The notes under the pieces are model-generated. The model searched no databases and was not told the DNA's origin. It saw nothing but the letters and a program-made list of their open reading frames with translations. DNA of 64,000 bases from Schistosoma haematobium (taxonomy: Eukaryota > Platyhelminthes > Trematoda > Strigeidida > Schistosomatidae), in the NCBI RefSeq assembly GCF_000699445.3, contig NC_067197.1:28317809-28381808 (forward strand). The letters run 5' to 3'. Below are positions 11,863-25,147 of this stretch, piece after piece. The number at the start of each line of letters is the position of its first letter. Positions within the stretch are counted from its first letter, which is position 1. The translations under genes and the position numbers were made by a program.

Positions 11863-13593
11863 CAGTCATAAAATACATTACATTTGAAGTTCTAATATTG
11901 ATTTAGATAAACTTATATGGTTGGTTTGGGAGTCATATAAAAGTTTTTTCTGTTTTTACCCACTAAAATCACTATTTTTTATATCAAATATTCAATAGAC
12001 GTTTCACACTGTAGTTATTTAAAACTTTGATTGATCGGGTACAATCTGATTAGTGTATTTTATTTTAAGAATCAAATAAACTTGAATAAGCCAAACGAAA
12101 TGTCGGGCAAAACAAAAGATCAATAGTTTGCGTTTTAATGTTGTTGTTTATGATGTATATTCAAAAACGAAATTTTTCAAGGTAAATAATTGTCATCGTG
12201 CTCTGGGGCTATAAGCCCATAATTGTTTTGATACAAAGAACACAATATAAGGCATGCTATGAATTGGATAACGTTACTTGTTTAGAATGGCTAATATTTA
12301 TATCTCTTATGGCATAAGTACTTCAAAAATGTGTCATTCATAAATTAGAAAGGTCGTTTACCAAAGGTTAAAGCGGTTCGTTATAATCATGTGAATACAT
12401 AGTATGGATAACGTGAATTGGGTAAGACTTGTGGTGTCAGGGCAAATATGGATTTATGGATAATTAAAGGTAAAGCGTTTATAATGCCCAGTCTATGTAC
12501 GTCGTGATCTAATTTTGATTAAAGTAAACCTAGAGACTAAACATGCTTCTTTCAGATACATAACCTAGCTGTTCCGAAGTCCATAGTGTCGTCTAGAGCT
12601 ACGTACCAGAGTCACAATGTTGTTTGTAGCTTGTTTGATACTTGAAACAAAACAAAGAAAGCTTCATATGTTTCGATTTGATGTCCACTACCTATTTAGT
12701 AGAAATTGATCGTGTGTTTTCCTAACCTACTAAGTGCATGTTCACGAGTACTCGAAAATAAAGCTCTTTGAATATGTCTTATATATCTAACTTCACAGAA
12801 GCAGTTAAATTTATATACACACATGTAGGAGACAAATATTGGTAACTCTTTGTTTTTTTTTGCCTAGATACTGCCTTACTTTACAAGACCAAACGTAACG
12901 TTGCAGCTTTAAATGTCTTTTCAACAGATCTCTTAAGTTGACGTGTTAAAATGGAAATCAGTATGTCCATTTTAAAACGTTTGCTTCCTAACCGCGTCCG
13001 GGTTTGTTATATTTCTCTGTTTCGATAGACCTTTTTTACGAAATTATCTCAGTAGCCCTTATTTCGTAGTTTATATTTTTAATTTATATATTTCATCACA
13101 CATGCAATCTCTCAACTTATGGGTCTGATTCTATGGCTGAGACAGTCAGATTCGTTTCGCACTAATGAGGTGTAAAGTTATGAAAATGGACAAGCTGACT
13201 AGTCCAAGTATTCTCTTCATTAAACTATATTTTATGGAATTGTCTACACTATCTAGAAATGAAGACATGAAAGAAAGATAAACCGTTATCATGGTCGTCT
13301 TTGTTGGTGTACATTATTAAAAGCGTCCAACTCAACTCAATTGTAAAAACATAACGATGCATTCTGAATATGAAAATCCAAATAGATTTGAATATTAAGC
13401 ATAGTTACTTTGGTTGTTTCTTAATTTGAATATGTTTAAAAGTGACACTTTTAAAATTAATATTTTTTCCTGTTTGAGGCAAAAAGAGTACTTAATTCAC
13501 AATAGGGTTTATTCATATTTAACTGGTGTTAACATAATAAAGATGTCGAGATTAACTAAATTAAGAGAATCTTAAACATAATAAGCCTCATGA
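11863..13593. other. Gene-free stretch, slightly less AT-rich
   Basis: Around 12.5-13.1 kb base composition is a little more balanced and may hold an old repeat, but I could not identify one. Confidence 0.4.
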
Positions 13594-14012
13594 ATTCAAC
13601 TATTAAATTACTACAATCTCCACAAAAACCCTCTCTGAATATAATCATTATTTGCTCATTAGTGAAGGTCTTCAAGAATTATTTCCTAATGTTCCAATAA
13701 AAAGCCGTGATCAGTGAAGTTCAACCGGGTCTACTGTGAGATAATGACTGACTGATGACGATGGTGAATGGTGGCGCAACTTCGTGGATTGGTTAGATCT
13801 AGATATTAACACCGTTCGATACCGGCTCAGTGGTCTAGACATTAAGCGTTCGCGCGCTGGACTGATAGGACCTGGGTTAGAATCTCGCGAGGCGGGATCG
13901 TGGATCCTCACTGATGAGGAGTCCCATTCTAGGATGAGACGGCCATCCAGTGCTTCCAGGTTTTCCATGGTGTTCTAGCTTCAACTGACTCATGAATTCA
14001 ATTATTAAATTC
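13594..14012 (+). mobile_element. SINE-B copy spanning a unit junction
   Basis: It starts with the family 3' tail (attcaactattaaatt, 13594), passes into the unit 5' end, and runs through A box (ggctcagtggtctagac, ~13824), B box (gggttagaatctcgc, ~13874) and a hammerhead region (13908-13953). It ends again with the tail (attcaattattaaatt, 13996). Tail-to-tail spacing is 402 bp, taken as the unit length. The GAAAC box is GAGAC, so cleavage is doubtful. The two overlapping open frames here are shadows of the repeat. Confidence 0.72.
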
Positions 14013-14714
14013 AGAGTTCATAAAAGATTTCCTTGATGCTTCATCTTATGGTTTCATTTTTATGCTTGCAAGAACAAGATTTTGAGGGGCTTTTATGAAA
14101 ATAGTAGGATAAGTATCCTCATTGGTTTATAACCTTGTTGTGTATGTTGTTGCAACTGTTTAAAATATATGACATCAGTTTTGACCATATTACTATAACT
14201 TGAATGAGTAGTATTTACAGTTATTGTGACTTCTAACACTATAGATGTGAAAAAACTATTCATGATGAAATTGAACATTAGGTGGCCTGGTTTTAAGCTT
14301 CTAAAATATTCATAAAACTAATAAATTAATAACTAATTAACGAACTTTCAATAACAAGTATTTTAGAGATGAATGTATCATAGTTCTAGTAGGATAATAT
14401 GTTCAGTATTGAGATATAAATTCAATGATAATACTAATTGAAAGAGGAGATGGTATTAAATCGAATCTAACTTCATAACTTAAGTGTTGTGCTTCTCAAT
14501 AGACCAAACTATATTTTGCCTGTGTGCGTTTATAGATCTAAACACCTAGAGAGACGTAAACTCAAAATGAAACAATCGTTTGATCCACTACATCTGTCAA
14601 TCTTTACAAAGCTAGTAACGATTTATCGTAAAACTTACTTTCTTATTCTATAAAACACCAACAAATCAATAAACGTTTTGAAGAAATTTGTTGATTAACT
14701 AGTTTGTATTACTT
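14013..14714. other. Gene-free AT-rich stretch
   Basis: Nothing recognised. Confidence 0.5.
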
Positions 14715-15395
14715 ACTACCTTACGCCTGTTACCCCAAATAGAGTAAAGACTCTCGATCAGCATTCTCAAATACACTCCGTCCTCGGCCTTCATTTCTAA
14801 TTCTATCAAATTACTGTTCATCCTTCTCATATCTGTCTCCATTTATCGGCGCAATTCCTTCTTCCGTCCTCATCTCCTCCTTTGACATTGAGGATTCAAA
14901 ATGAGAACTTGTCTTGTGATGCAGTTCGATGCTTTCCTCAATGTCTCTCGTATCCACTTCTAGCACTTATTCCTCATTTTTTCTACCGCTAGAATCTTGT
15001 TTGTCCATTGCCACAGTTGGTTGTTGCTCATAGTATCTGGCCAATGGATACGAAGTATTTTGCGTAGACAACTGTTAATAAACACTTGCATCTTCTGAAT
15101 GATTACTTTCGTAGTTCACGTTTCCACAACATACAGTAGAACTGTCTTGAAATTTGTATTGAACATTCTGAATTTGGTGTTGATTGACAGTTGTTTTGAG
15201 TTCCAGATGTTCTTCAGTTGTAGATATGCTACTCTTGTCCTGCTAATCCGCACATTCATATCTGTGTCAGATCCATCCTGTTAATCAATGATGCTGTCCA
15301 GATATGTAAGTATTTTTTATATCTTCCAAATCTTTTCCATCAAATGTGGTTGGATTGTTGTACGTTGTGTTGCATCACAGAATCTTGCTTTTCCC
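14715..15395 (-). mobile_element. RTE-like 3' fragment, near-twin of 22853-23540
   Basis: Minus-strand 3' fragment of an RTE-like element of a second subfamily; its C-terminus reads YSIWGNRRK rather than CSFTKSK. The + strand sequence is almost base for base the same as 22861-23540; I saw only a handful of substitutions. Both copies carry the same in-frame stop in the conserved K-W-I region. It is truncated at about 15395, where the twin continues further. Confidence 0.8.
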
Positions 15396-17055
15396 TCTTA
15401 AACTAATATACCAAAAAGACATGTACCAATTAACTTTCTGATCGACAAATACCTATTTCTGCTGCCTTGATTCAAATAATACAATGTTATTTTTACATTA
15501 ATAAACTAGTAGTTCAAATGCAACATTTAACAATCATTTGTAACAACATTACCGGTATACTTATTCGTAGAATTTTAATTCATGTAAGAAACTAGACAAC
15601 TATTGGTAGTTTCAGACAACATACAAATCAGTTAGTTAATCAAAAAGAAAATTAAAGAACTCAATTCAGTTTATCTGCTTATTATTTAAAATATTATTCT
15701 CAAAGGAGACGTTTCTCTCTTTCTGTCTACTTCTATTATCATTCATGCATCAATTACATACTAGTGTTGTTGTAAAGAAAAATGTTTCTTTCCTAAAATT
15801 TACTTAAGTTTCATGTTGTTGTGGTTGTTGTTGTTATGTTATCTTTTGTTCTTTGGTAAAATTTAATCTTAAATTCAACCGTGAAGTTATCATACATAGA
15901 TCCTTTCGTTGCGTCGAAATTGTTTCTTTATTTTTCCTAAAACAAAAAAAAACGTCTGGGTAACTTTTTATCTAAATGATAAGGAGAATTAATTTTTATT
16001 TTTAGCATCATATTAAAACATGTTAAAAATGGAGTTCATAAGTAATCTATATATTATTAGCAATTATTTTGCTCATTGAAACATTTCTCAATAATAAATA
16101 TGGAATGTATAATGAGAATTCAAATTTACATTGAATATTTCTTCATGTTTATTTCATTTCAGTAGGTTTTATGTAATCATTATCTAACAGGCACAAATAT
16201 TGATATTTTTTAGAAATTTTATTGACATTGATAGAAAATTGAACATAAAGTTCCAATAGTAATGTCATTCTTCAATGGTTTATATAGATTAATTGGTCTT
16301 CTTATCACTATGACAACAGTATTTTATAATTCAAGGGATGTACGCTATCGTTTATGCGTTCAACATACATTTGAAAATCAATTAAACAATTTGGTTTAGT
16401 TGTTTGATCAAATTTTATATACTACGACAAGTATCGAATTGCTTTATGAATATGTATGAGGTATAAGTGTTTTTTAATGGAATATTTGAATGTTTCCTAT
16501 TATTACCTTATTTTGTGAAATAGATCTTTAAAATTACATTATTGATTATAAATATTAAATCCGTAAGCGTATAAATGTAAAAAAAATAGTTTCGTCAAAC
16601 ATCAATTTCAGAAAATACACGGTAGTTACAAAATATGTTTAAAGTGGTTTTGTTTAGTTCCCTGTGTTATTCTGAAACCCTTGACAAGCAAATGATTCCC
16701 TTCCTTAAATGTTTATAAAACTTTTTTGACAGAATTACATACATTCACTTGTACAAATCCAGATAAATTATTTAACCACATTGTGATATCGCTTAGCAAT
16801 GTGATAATCAAATCTGTTTATGTCATAATGTACATAGCTTAATTAACCGCGATTACGGTATACGACACAATAGTTTTCTTATTATGTCAAGTTCCATAAA
16901 TTAGTCCAGTTAGTTTACATAATTTTTAAGTTTATTTGGTCAAATCTAGATTGATTCAATTTATCTAGGTTAAACAATGAACTACATACAATTTTATTTA
17001 TTTCAGACAAATTAAAAGATAGAATATAACCGGTAGAAAACCCTAGATCAATTTA
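15396..17055. other. Gene-free AT-rich stretch
   Basis: Nothing recognised. Confidence 0.5.
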
Positions 17056-17375
17056 GATGGTAGTTGGAGGTAGTCAACAGGAAAACCTGGACCCGGGTTT
17101 TGTGCTACTTGGCACTTGTCAGCAAGGTGTACCTGTAATCTTGAGGGAACTGGTGCTCCTTGGCGGATTCGATCTCGTGTCACCCAGCTTCACAGTCAGA
17201 GACGTTACCACTGAGCTATCCGAGCCGCGACCGACCTCCTGTAGGACTGAGATGTAATCACAATTGATTGATTACTGTGTGGTGATCAATGTCATGCTTG
17301 TCTAGTCCTTATTAGTGCAGATCGAATGCTATCGATCATGTTGCAATGTGGCCACCAGTCTAGGTGACTCGACCA
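17056..17375 (-). mobile_element. SINE-A unit with mutated hammerhead
   Basis: Minus-strand copy homologous to 8030-8240, including A and B boxes. It extends further 5' (to about 17375) into a segment that also occurs at 51.63-51.83 kb. In the hammerhead region (~17080-17130) the core reads CTGACAA and AAAAC instead of CTGACGA and GAAAC, so two essential guanines are lost. The + strand open frame 17057-17257 is a shadow of the repeat. Confidence 0.7.
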
Positions 17376-18466
17376 ATATTTTATGCTAGGCTGCAATCCT
17401 TAACGTAATCTACCCTTTTTGATTAGTGATTTCTTAGTAGAAATTATTATTCCGTGTGGATTTAGACATGACTAAAATCCTTGGAAACTGTTTACAATAT
17501 TCAGAAAATATTCCTTTGTCTTTAGAAAAACAAATCTGTTATTATTTTCAAGCTTGCTTACTATATGATACACATATATCTATATATATACATATATGCA
17601 TACAGTATAGATATTTTGTGGGCGTTTATCTATCTAATTTGAAATCTCATAACTTGTAAATTATACATACGTAACCTTTGGTGTTTAATACAAACATTTG
17701 TATACAATACATCTAGTTGAATGTTACTAGTACACATAGAATTTATGAAAAGTAAAGCTTTAGTTCGAATCCATATAATCAACGGTACAACAGACATTTT
17801 ATCACATTAAGAAATAGTTTTAATTTCTTCTATATACATATATATATTCATTATTGATTAAGGGACTAAATGTACCCTTTTAACATACATTAAACTATAC
17901 AAAATATTTGGAACAACTATCCAAATAAATATTAACTAAAGAGTCTTACTTTTCATGTTTTGTTACTAGTTTATTGTGTCTAATAATTTTTCCAGTGGTA
18001 ATTCCTTTGAAGAAGAAGAAGAAGAAAAAAACTGTAAAATATTTGATTGTTTTAAACTACAAATTGACTGATTCATTGAATATGTAGAAACAAATACAAA
18101 CAAACAAACAAACAATTATCACAATAACAAACAAAAAATTTGAACTGAGAACTCGTGATCTCCATTTCATTGGGTAAATGAGTGTAAATTTGAATTACAT
18201 ATAGAAAAACTACATTTGATTTTATATCTAATATAGAATAATCTTATTTATATTCAATCTATTTTCTATACTGTTTCTTATTTTCTTTCTCCCTTTTGAT
18301 TGCTAATTGCTTATTTGCCAAGAAAAACAAAACATTATCTCCATAGTGTTTTCTATCTACCCATAATCTAATATTATTTGTTTTCGTATTTTTTAAAAAA
18401 AAAAATTTTTTTCTTCCGATTTTATAGATTTTCAGCTCATTATTAGAGTCATTATTCTGTGTTTTG

Positions 18467-18467
<1 letters not shown>

Positions 18468-18541
<74 letters not shown>
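18468..18541. repeat. TA microsatellite
   Basis: Perfect TA run of about 74 bp; the open frame across it is an artefact. Confidence 0.95.
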
Positions 18542-18542
<1 letters not shown>

Positions 18543-19754
18543 CTGTTAGTTTATTCCAAAACGTTTATACTTTAATCGTTTATTTTCTACTAAGAAATAA
18601 AAACAAAACTTGGCTGACGATGATGATAGTAAATTTACGGAAACTGAATTAGGAAGTTAGATGACGTTCTGGATTAATATCACATTCAAGAATAACGGAA
18701 GTTAAGAACCACTGATTTGTTGTTTGATAATACATTTTTTTAATATCTAATAAATGATAAAAGAAAGTCGTCAGATATCATTTACTTACTGAATTAAAGC
18801 TCAGTATTTCTAAATCCAGTTTGTATCACAGTTTGTCTATAAAATTTAAGGCCATGAATTGGAAATATGCAAGTAGTTATAATCATTTAAAATGTAAGTA
18901 TAATTTACATCATCTATTAATATCACTTGGTCAACCAATGTGAAGATATACGACATTGGACAATTGCTTTATCATAACCATTATTGATCATTACTGATGC
19001 ATCTCATTATGGACATTGTATTCTACAAGTCTCTCTGCTAGCATTGCATTTCCCATTCATTTATATGATAATAAATTTTCCAAAGTTCAAGTTTTAATCA
19101 ATTGGCAATGTGACCAATGGTAACTTTTTGATACCTAACACAGTTGAATTCTAATAATGATAAGTTTGATGAAGTTTAGTTTAGTATAATCGTATGACGA
19201 TATGATAAGCTACATTTCAAAAGCAGACACTCAAAATCTGTTGGTTTTATAATTTCGATAAATTATTATTTCATATCATCACGTACAATTGTACATTAAA
19301 TCAGTAAGTATTTATATGTAAATAAACAGAGAAACTAAAAACTTTCTAGTCTATGTCAATTATTAAAAAACTGTGTCAGTAAATGAATTAGTAAAATAAT
19401 AATATTATGACATTAAGTAGTTGTAGATAACAAGCAAAAATATCTTGATATAAGCCTTTAGCTAGTTGGCACTTTCATTTAGACTTAGCGTTCACTGTTA
19501 TTAATGACGTATAGTACAGTGTAGTACTATTGGTCATGCCCTTGCCTCATATTATATTCATATAAACTATAATATACATTTAACTGTAGTTGAAAACAAG
19601 AAAATATACAGACCATATAACTGAGTTAGATCAATATTCATAGAATTATTGTTGAAAAAGGAACTATAAACTACTAATGGTTATGAACAAATATTGAAAT
19701 GAATAAAACTGATGTTTTTCTCTCCTAGATATGTTTAGATAGTGAATGTTAAAA

Positions 19755-19756
<2 letters not shown>

Positions 19757-19792
<36 letters not shown>
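19757..19792. repeat. TA microsatellite
   Basis: Perfect TA run of about 36 bp. Confidence 0.9.
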
Positions 19793-19794
<2 letters not shown>

Positions 19795-20215
19795 CTGACG
19801 TCCATATTATTAACTTTCTTGTCAAATGGAGAAAAAAAATACATTTTTATTTAAAATGTCACTAGGACAAATTACAAATAAATAATCAATCAATCAGTTA
19901 TGTATTTAATCAATTGACGAAAGAACAAAAAAAACGCACACTGAAATAAAGATAAACTGATCTAGAATCCGGAAGGGAAACAACTATTTTCTTTTTTTTT
20001 ATTTACTTTTCATTTTATTCACATCCCTCTTATTATGATGGACAGAAAAGTTAATAATGACAAATATTATAAAAAAAAAGAAATTACAACGAAAGTAGAA
20101 AGACTAACAATATCTTATTAATATAATAAATTAGGAATCAGAAAGAAGAATTATTTTGTTAAACTCTATTAATGTTGAAGACATACATGGTAAATTTTAA
20201 AAACAAAAACAGAAT

Positions 20216-21405
20216 CTAAAGATTGAGGACTATTTTTGATGGAATTTTGTTATCTGAGCTAGATAGTTTGATTGTGGAGCTTTCATCGTTCTTCTGAGCG
20301 ACTTCGTCAGCACAAACATTAGATAGAAGTGAAGTGTTCGAATTTCTACATATGTGGTTCACAGCTTGTCTTATAGTTATCATCAGCTCGTCGTTGTTGA
20401 TTTGAATTTTCTTAATCTGATCAAGGAATTGTGCGGGCGATTTGATGTAGTGGTTGGATGAATCCGCTAAATGTTTCAACATTCGTTGAATTTCTCTTGA
20501 CGAATTGTACGTTGGTGTTCCGGAGAGTGCTGAGATTGAATGTAGTGGGACGTTTGGTTTATGTGCTTTCGTCCTGCCGTGGAATCAAGGGGGCACTGGT
20601 CCATTTGATTTCATTTTCCATCGATCTTCCTTTTTTATTTCTCCTGCGTTGACGAACTTGTTAAAAGTCTATGAGATTTGATTGTCTAACTTTTTGACTG
20701 GATTCATGTCCATCGGTTTGTATATGCTTTTATCCTCAAGTACTTCATTGGATTTCTTAATATATTTTTTCATTCACAATCACTGTGGTGCGTCCTTTGT
20801 CCGCTGGAACTACGACAATATCTTTCTTAGTTCTGAGTTTCTTTAAAGCTTTTTATTCTTGTGAAGTCAGTCGGTTGTTGTCTTTCATCCGTTAAGTAGC
20901 GATACTATAGTCTGTCATACTTCTTGTTGCGTTTCTTCACTTACTCCGGAAGTTTTGAATGATAAATCTAGTGCTGCGAAGAATTCCAGTTTCGAGGCGT
21001 TGCTTCTACAGTAGCCTAATCCCTTTTGGAGTAGGTGCTCTTTTGTATTTGTTAGTGATTGTTTTAACAGGTTGACCACGCAGTTGTTTGTGTTTTCTTC
21101 CATAAGTGGTTTTGAGATCTTAATAATTTTATTCTTTATGGTGTCTTTTCTTTGTTCTCTGTGCGGTTCGCATGATATCTCAATGGCCGTTGTCAAGATT
21201 GTCAAATGTTCTGACTTAAGTGTCCTTTGTAGCTTCGTCTTTTGGTCTTCTATGACGTGTTTGTATTTGCGCATCCTGTAATGTGCATCCGTTATCAATA
21301 AGTGTACCATTTTTCTTCCACTTGTTGTCAGAATATGCTGACGGAGACATTCGAGGAGAAATTCTCCCATTTTTGAACAACGAGAAGCGTGCTACGCTCA
21401 TATGA
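20216..21405 (-). mobile_element. Penelope-like element (PLE) N-terminal/RT remnant
   Basis: Minus strand. The open frame 20915-21370 reads LITDAHYRMRKYKHVIEDQK and NASKLEFFAALDLSFKTSG, matching the N-terminal part of PLE proteins. Downstream (about 20860-20780), with stops, comes KKLRTKKDIVVVPADKGRTT, the D-K-G motif of PLE reverse transcriptases, and then EVLEDKSIYKPMD. The frame 20216-20482 continues with GTPTYN (just before it), LKHLADSSNHYIKSPAQFLD and IQINNDELM. After that, where the palm motif with its first catalytic Asp should come, the sequence changes, so the RT is broken. Several frameshifts and stops are present. No GIY-YIG domain is found here. Confidence 0.78.
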
Positions 21406-22852
21406 TTTTGAGAACTATGAAACGAGTTACGTAAAATCGGGGATTTCGATACTAAAAATTGTATATGTAAGACGTTCTCAGGAGAATATTAGTTCCATAT
21501 CATTGAATAACATTTCTCCACGGCCGGTATAATCAAATAATTTAATAATAATAAGTAAGGCGATGTAATTTGAAGGTAATATATGCAGTGCTGTTTGAAC
21601 TGAAGTAGTTTTATCAAGTATTTGAATTAATTTGTTGAAAATCATACTACGCAAAATCTGAACGAGTAGTTCTGTATTATGTTCTCATTAAAAGATGTAA
21701 ACAATCAGAACTCAATAACCTAATTTTTTTGAAGTCAATACATTAACATTAATAATAAGTTAAACACGTTGACTGCATATTCAATGTGCAATGACAGTTA
21801 AACAAAACAATCCTCATCCTTCTAATATGTATGACATTTACATTGGGTAAATTTGTATCTGCCAAAATGTGTATGAAATAAGGTATTATCGTATGACAGT
21901 TGATTAATAAATAATTAAATAACTTTGATTTTCAATTAAATAGGACTTGTATATTATTTGACTTCTTTCACGCTAATTAGCTTATTTAGGATAAATAATA
22001 TAAATCTGATAGTGCATTTTTAGGCAACTAACTGCCTACATACTCTTGTATCAGTTTTCGATTCAAAATATATTGTTAGGGTTAAGTTTATATCCTTTAA
22101 ATATCCATATAACAAGAATAATTGTTACTATTCAGTTGTAATAATCATATCTTATGTCAATCGATAATACTTCAAACATTGAAAAGGCGCTAAAATACTG
22201 TGAAACTATTTGACCAAATTTAGACGAAAGTCTTTATATCGATAATATTCCAAGTTTATAAAGTCCTTTATTTTATCGAGATATGGATTTTTAACATTTG
22301 TACAAAAGATTACAATCTGGATAATGTGAAAATGACTATATTTTAACATCTTGAAACGATAGAGTATTATCGAATATGGTTTTTATGGCGAAATCCAGGA
22401 TGTGCATTTAGTATTAGTTCGTACTTGTCAGTTAAATGTATCCAGGTCCCAATGTAGATATTCGTAATTGGACTTAAACCTGTTTTTTATGTGTCAAGTG
22501 CTCAGTGTAAAAGAAATGTGTGACTTGGATTCCACTGATACCCACTAATCAACTCGAATCGGAACTTGTGACTGAGTAACATGATAATTGGCTATTCTCA
22601 AAGGACGCCAATAAACCAAACAAGAGACCAAAGAGATATCCCTAACAGCAACAAAATGAAGGTGTGAGGACTTAAAAATTAAAATGATCATGTGTCATTA
22701 TTGTCAAAGCGCTTCACTGTTCTTTTCAGATTATTACATAAAGAGAAATACATTACGAAAATTTAATTCATTTAACAGTTAATAATGAATGCAATATATC
22801 TGATTTCTTTTCATAGAGAAAATAATAGATTTCGGATAAAATATTTGAAACT
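21406..22852. other. Gene-free AT-rich stretch
   Basis: Apart from the PLE scrap near 22.2 kb, nothing recognised. Confidence 0.5.
22185..22245 (+). mobile_element. Scrap of PLE-related 3' flank
   Basis: aaatttagacgaaagtc and nearby bases match the segment found after the right arm at 36105-36160 and 56265-56310. Confidence 0.4.
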
Positions 22853-23930
22853 TACTTACTTACGCTTGTTACCCCAAATAGAGTAAAGACTCTCGATCAG
22901 CATTCTCAAATACACTCCGTCCTCGGCCTTCATTTCTAATTCTATCAAATTACTGTTCATCCTTCTCATATCTGTCTCCATTTATCGGCGCAATTCCTTC
23001 TTCCGTCCTCATCTCCTCCTTTGACATTGAGGATTCAAAATGAGAACTTGTCTTGTGATGCAGTTCGATGCTTTCCTCAATGTCTCTCGTATCCACTTCT
23101 AGCACTTATTCCTCATTTTTTCTACCGCTAGAATCTTGTTTGTCCATTGCCACAGTTGGTTGTTGCTCATAGTATCTGGACAATGGATACGAAGTATTTT
23201 GCGTAGACAACTGTTAATAAACACTTGCATCTTCTGAATGATTACTTTCGTAGTTCACGTTTCCACAACATACAGTAGAACTGTCTTGAAATTTGTATTG
23301 AACATTCTGAATTTGGTGTTGATTGACAATTGTTTTGAGTTCCAGATGTTCTTCAGTTGTAGATATGCTACTCTTGTCCTGCTAATCCGCACATTCATAT
23401 CTGTGTCAGATCCATCCTGTTAATCAATGATGCTGTCCAGATATGTAAGTATTTTTTATATCTTCCAAATCTTTTCCATCAAATGTGGTTGGATTGTTGT
23501 ACGTTGTGTTGCATCGCAGAATCTTGCTTTTCCCTTTGCGTATGTTGAGATCTACTGCCGCTAAAACCGGTCGTCTTTGCCCTCATTTGTTGGTGCGTGC
23601 GCGACAGAAAATTCAGATAATCTTCAAAGTCTAGATTTTCCAGCTACATTCTAGCTGTCCACTGTATCCCATGCTTTCCTTCAGATGTTGATGTCTTCAT
23701 GATCCAGTCGATCACCAGGAGAAAGAGAAAGGATGAGAGTAAGCAACCTTGACTGATACCGGTTTTTACTTCGAACGGGTCTGTAAGCTGTCCTCCATGT
23801 ACGATCTTGCAGTTTAATCCCCTCTGGGGTTACTGCCGGTCCCTATCCTGGACAAACGAGGAGGGTTGGGCATGGGGTTAGCGACCCTATCCCGTAGAAA
23901 ACTAACCCGCTAAGAAAACGCTAACCAGAA
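22853..23930 (-). mobile_element. RTE-like element with a 5' inversion
   Basis: Positions 22853-23818 are a minus-strand 3' part. They read through the RT region, with HGGQLTDPFEVKTGISQGC (about 23740-23815) and LVIDWIMKTSTSEG. At 23819 the orientation flips. Positions 23819-23930 on the + strand match the 5' UTR of this family, compared with the reverse complement of 6600-6835: shared ctctgggg/ctctaggg ... ttactgcc and ctaagaaaacgct. An inverted 5' segment with internal deletion is the product expected from twin priming. The insertion has no intact open frame. Confidence 0.72.
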
Positions 23931-25147
23931 AAAATAATTCAAAAATATTTAAAACGTTTTATTCGTATTTAATTGATTGTGTCTATGAAAACAAATACAC
24001 GATAATGAAATATTTTTAGGCTTGCTCCTTATCTATTTGACCAAATCACAGTACATAATGAGGAGACATTAATATTTACTAATGTACTGAATTTCATGTC
24101 AACTGATGTCTTTAGTGAAAATATGAAATTTTCATTACCGGAATAAATTCACTCAATAATTTATCAATAATAATAACATTTACTATTTGTGAGTAATAAG
24201 CTATAATTTTCACTGTTGCATTTACTATAATAGAAAGCGAAAAAGAATATTTGTAATGAGAAACTTAGACAAACGATAAATAAATGACTATGATAGACAA
24301 ATAAGCGACGGTTGGTTAATAACTACTTCATTCCATTTACGTATTTAATGTTATGTGGAATTCAGTATATGATATTCAACAACTTACTCTTATTGCGTAC
24401 AGAAATCAAATATCTATTCCAAATTATTAAACAAAATTACTCAAACCCAAACAATTGTCACAATAGCGCACAACATATATCCATGTTCAAGGTCATAGGT
24501 TTTAATTAGGTCAGCTCTCACAACTTCTTCTTTTCATAGGATATGTACTAGACATGTTCAATTCAAGTATTAATTCATTAAAGTTGACAAAACACGTAAC
24601 ATGATAAACAATATTTATATAATGGTTTGGATAAATAAACTATACGTAACATATTTACATTCGATTTCTCACTTCTTATGATAAATATTACATTCGAGTC
24701 AAATTAAAACAACGATTGTAATAGAATAATATGAATTCATTTATTACGTAGACCATTTTTAGCTCTTAACAATCTAGAAACAATAGTAACAATTAATAAC
24801 TATAAAGAGTCAACATAATTTATAATGGGAATGTACTGATTACAGCGTAGTATACCATTTGCATGTAGACTATTAGAAAATAACCAATGGTTAACGAATT
24901 GAATATTGTTCAAACGGAATTACGTACATCAAAGTTGTTGAAAGAACTGTGAAGATCAGGAAAACAAAATTATAGGATCTGGAGATTATTGATATAATTT
25001 ATGTAATACTTGGGGAAAAATCGACCAGTTTAATAATATATTTCTCTTTAGAGAACAAATCAGTATCTTCATATGATATGAATACACAAACATCAGAATA
25101 TAGTCGTGAAGATTCTTGAGTCTTTATCTAGGTCATGAACCGGTCAA
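23931..25147. other. Gene-free AT-rich stretch
   Basis: Nothing recognised. Confidence 0.5.

Larger units (their letters stand above)
17376..20215. other. Gene-free AT-rich stretch with TA repeats
   Basis: Contains the two TA runs listed; otherwise nothing recognised. Confidence 0.5.

Noticed and set aside
13594..14012. Two overlapping open frames on opposite strands (60-85 codons)
   Set aside because: Both lie wholly in SINE-B and reflect its less AT-rich promoter and hammerhead sequence.
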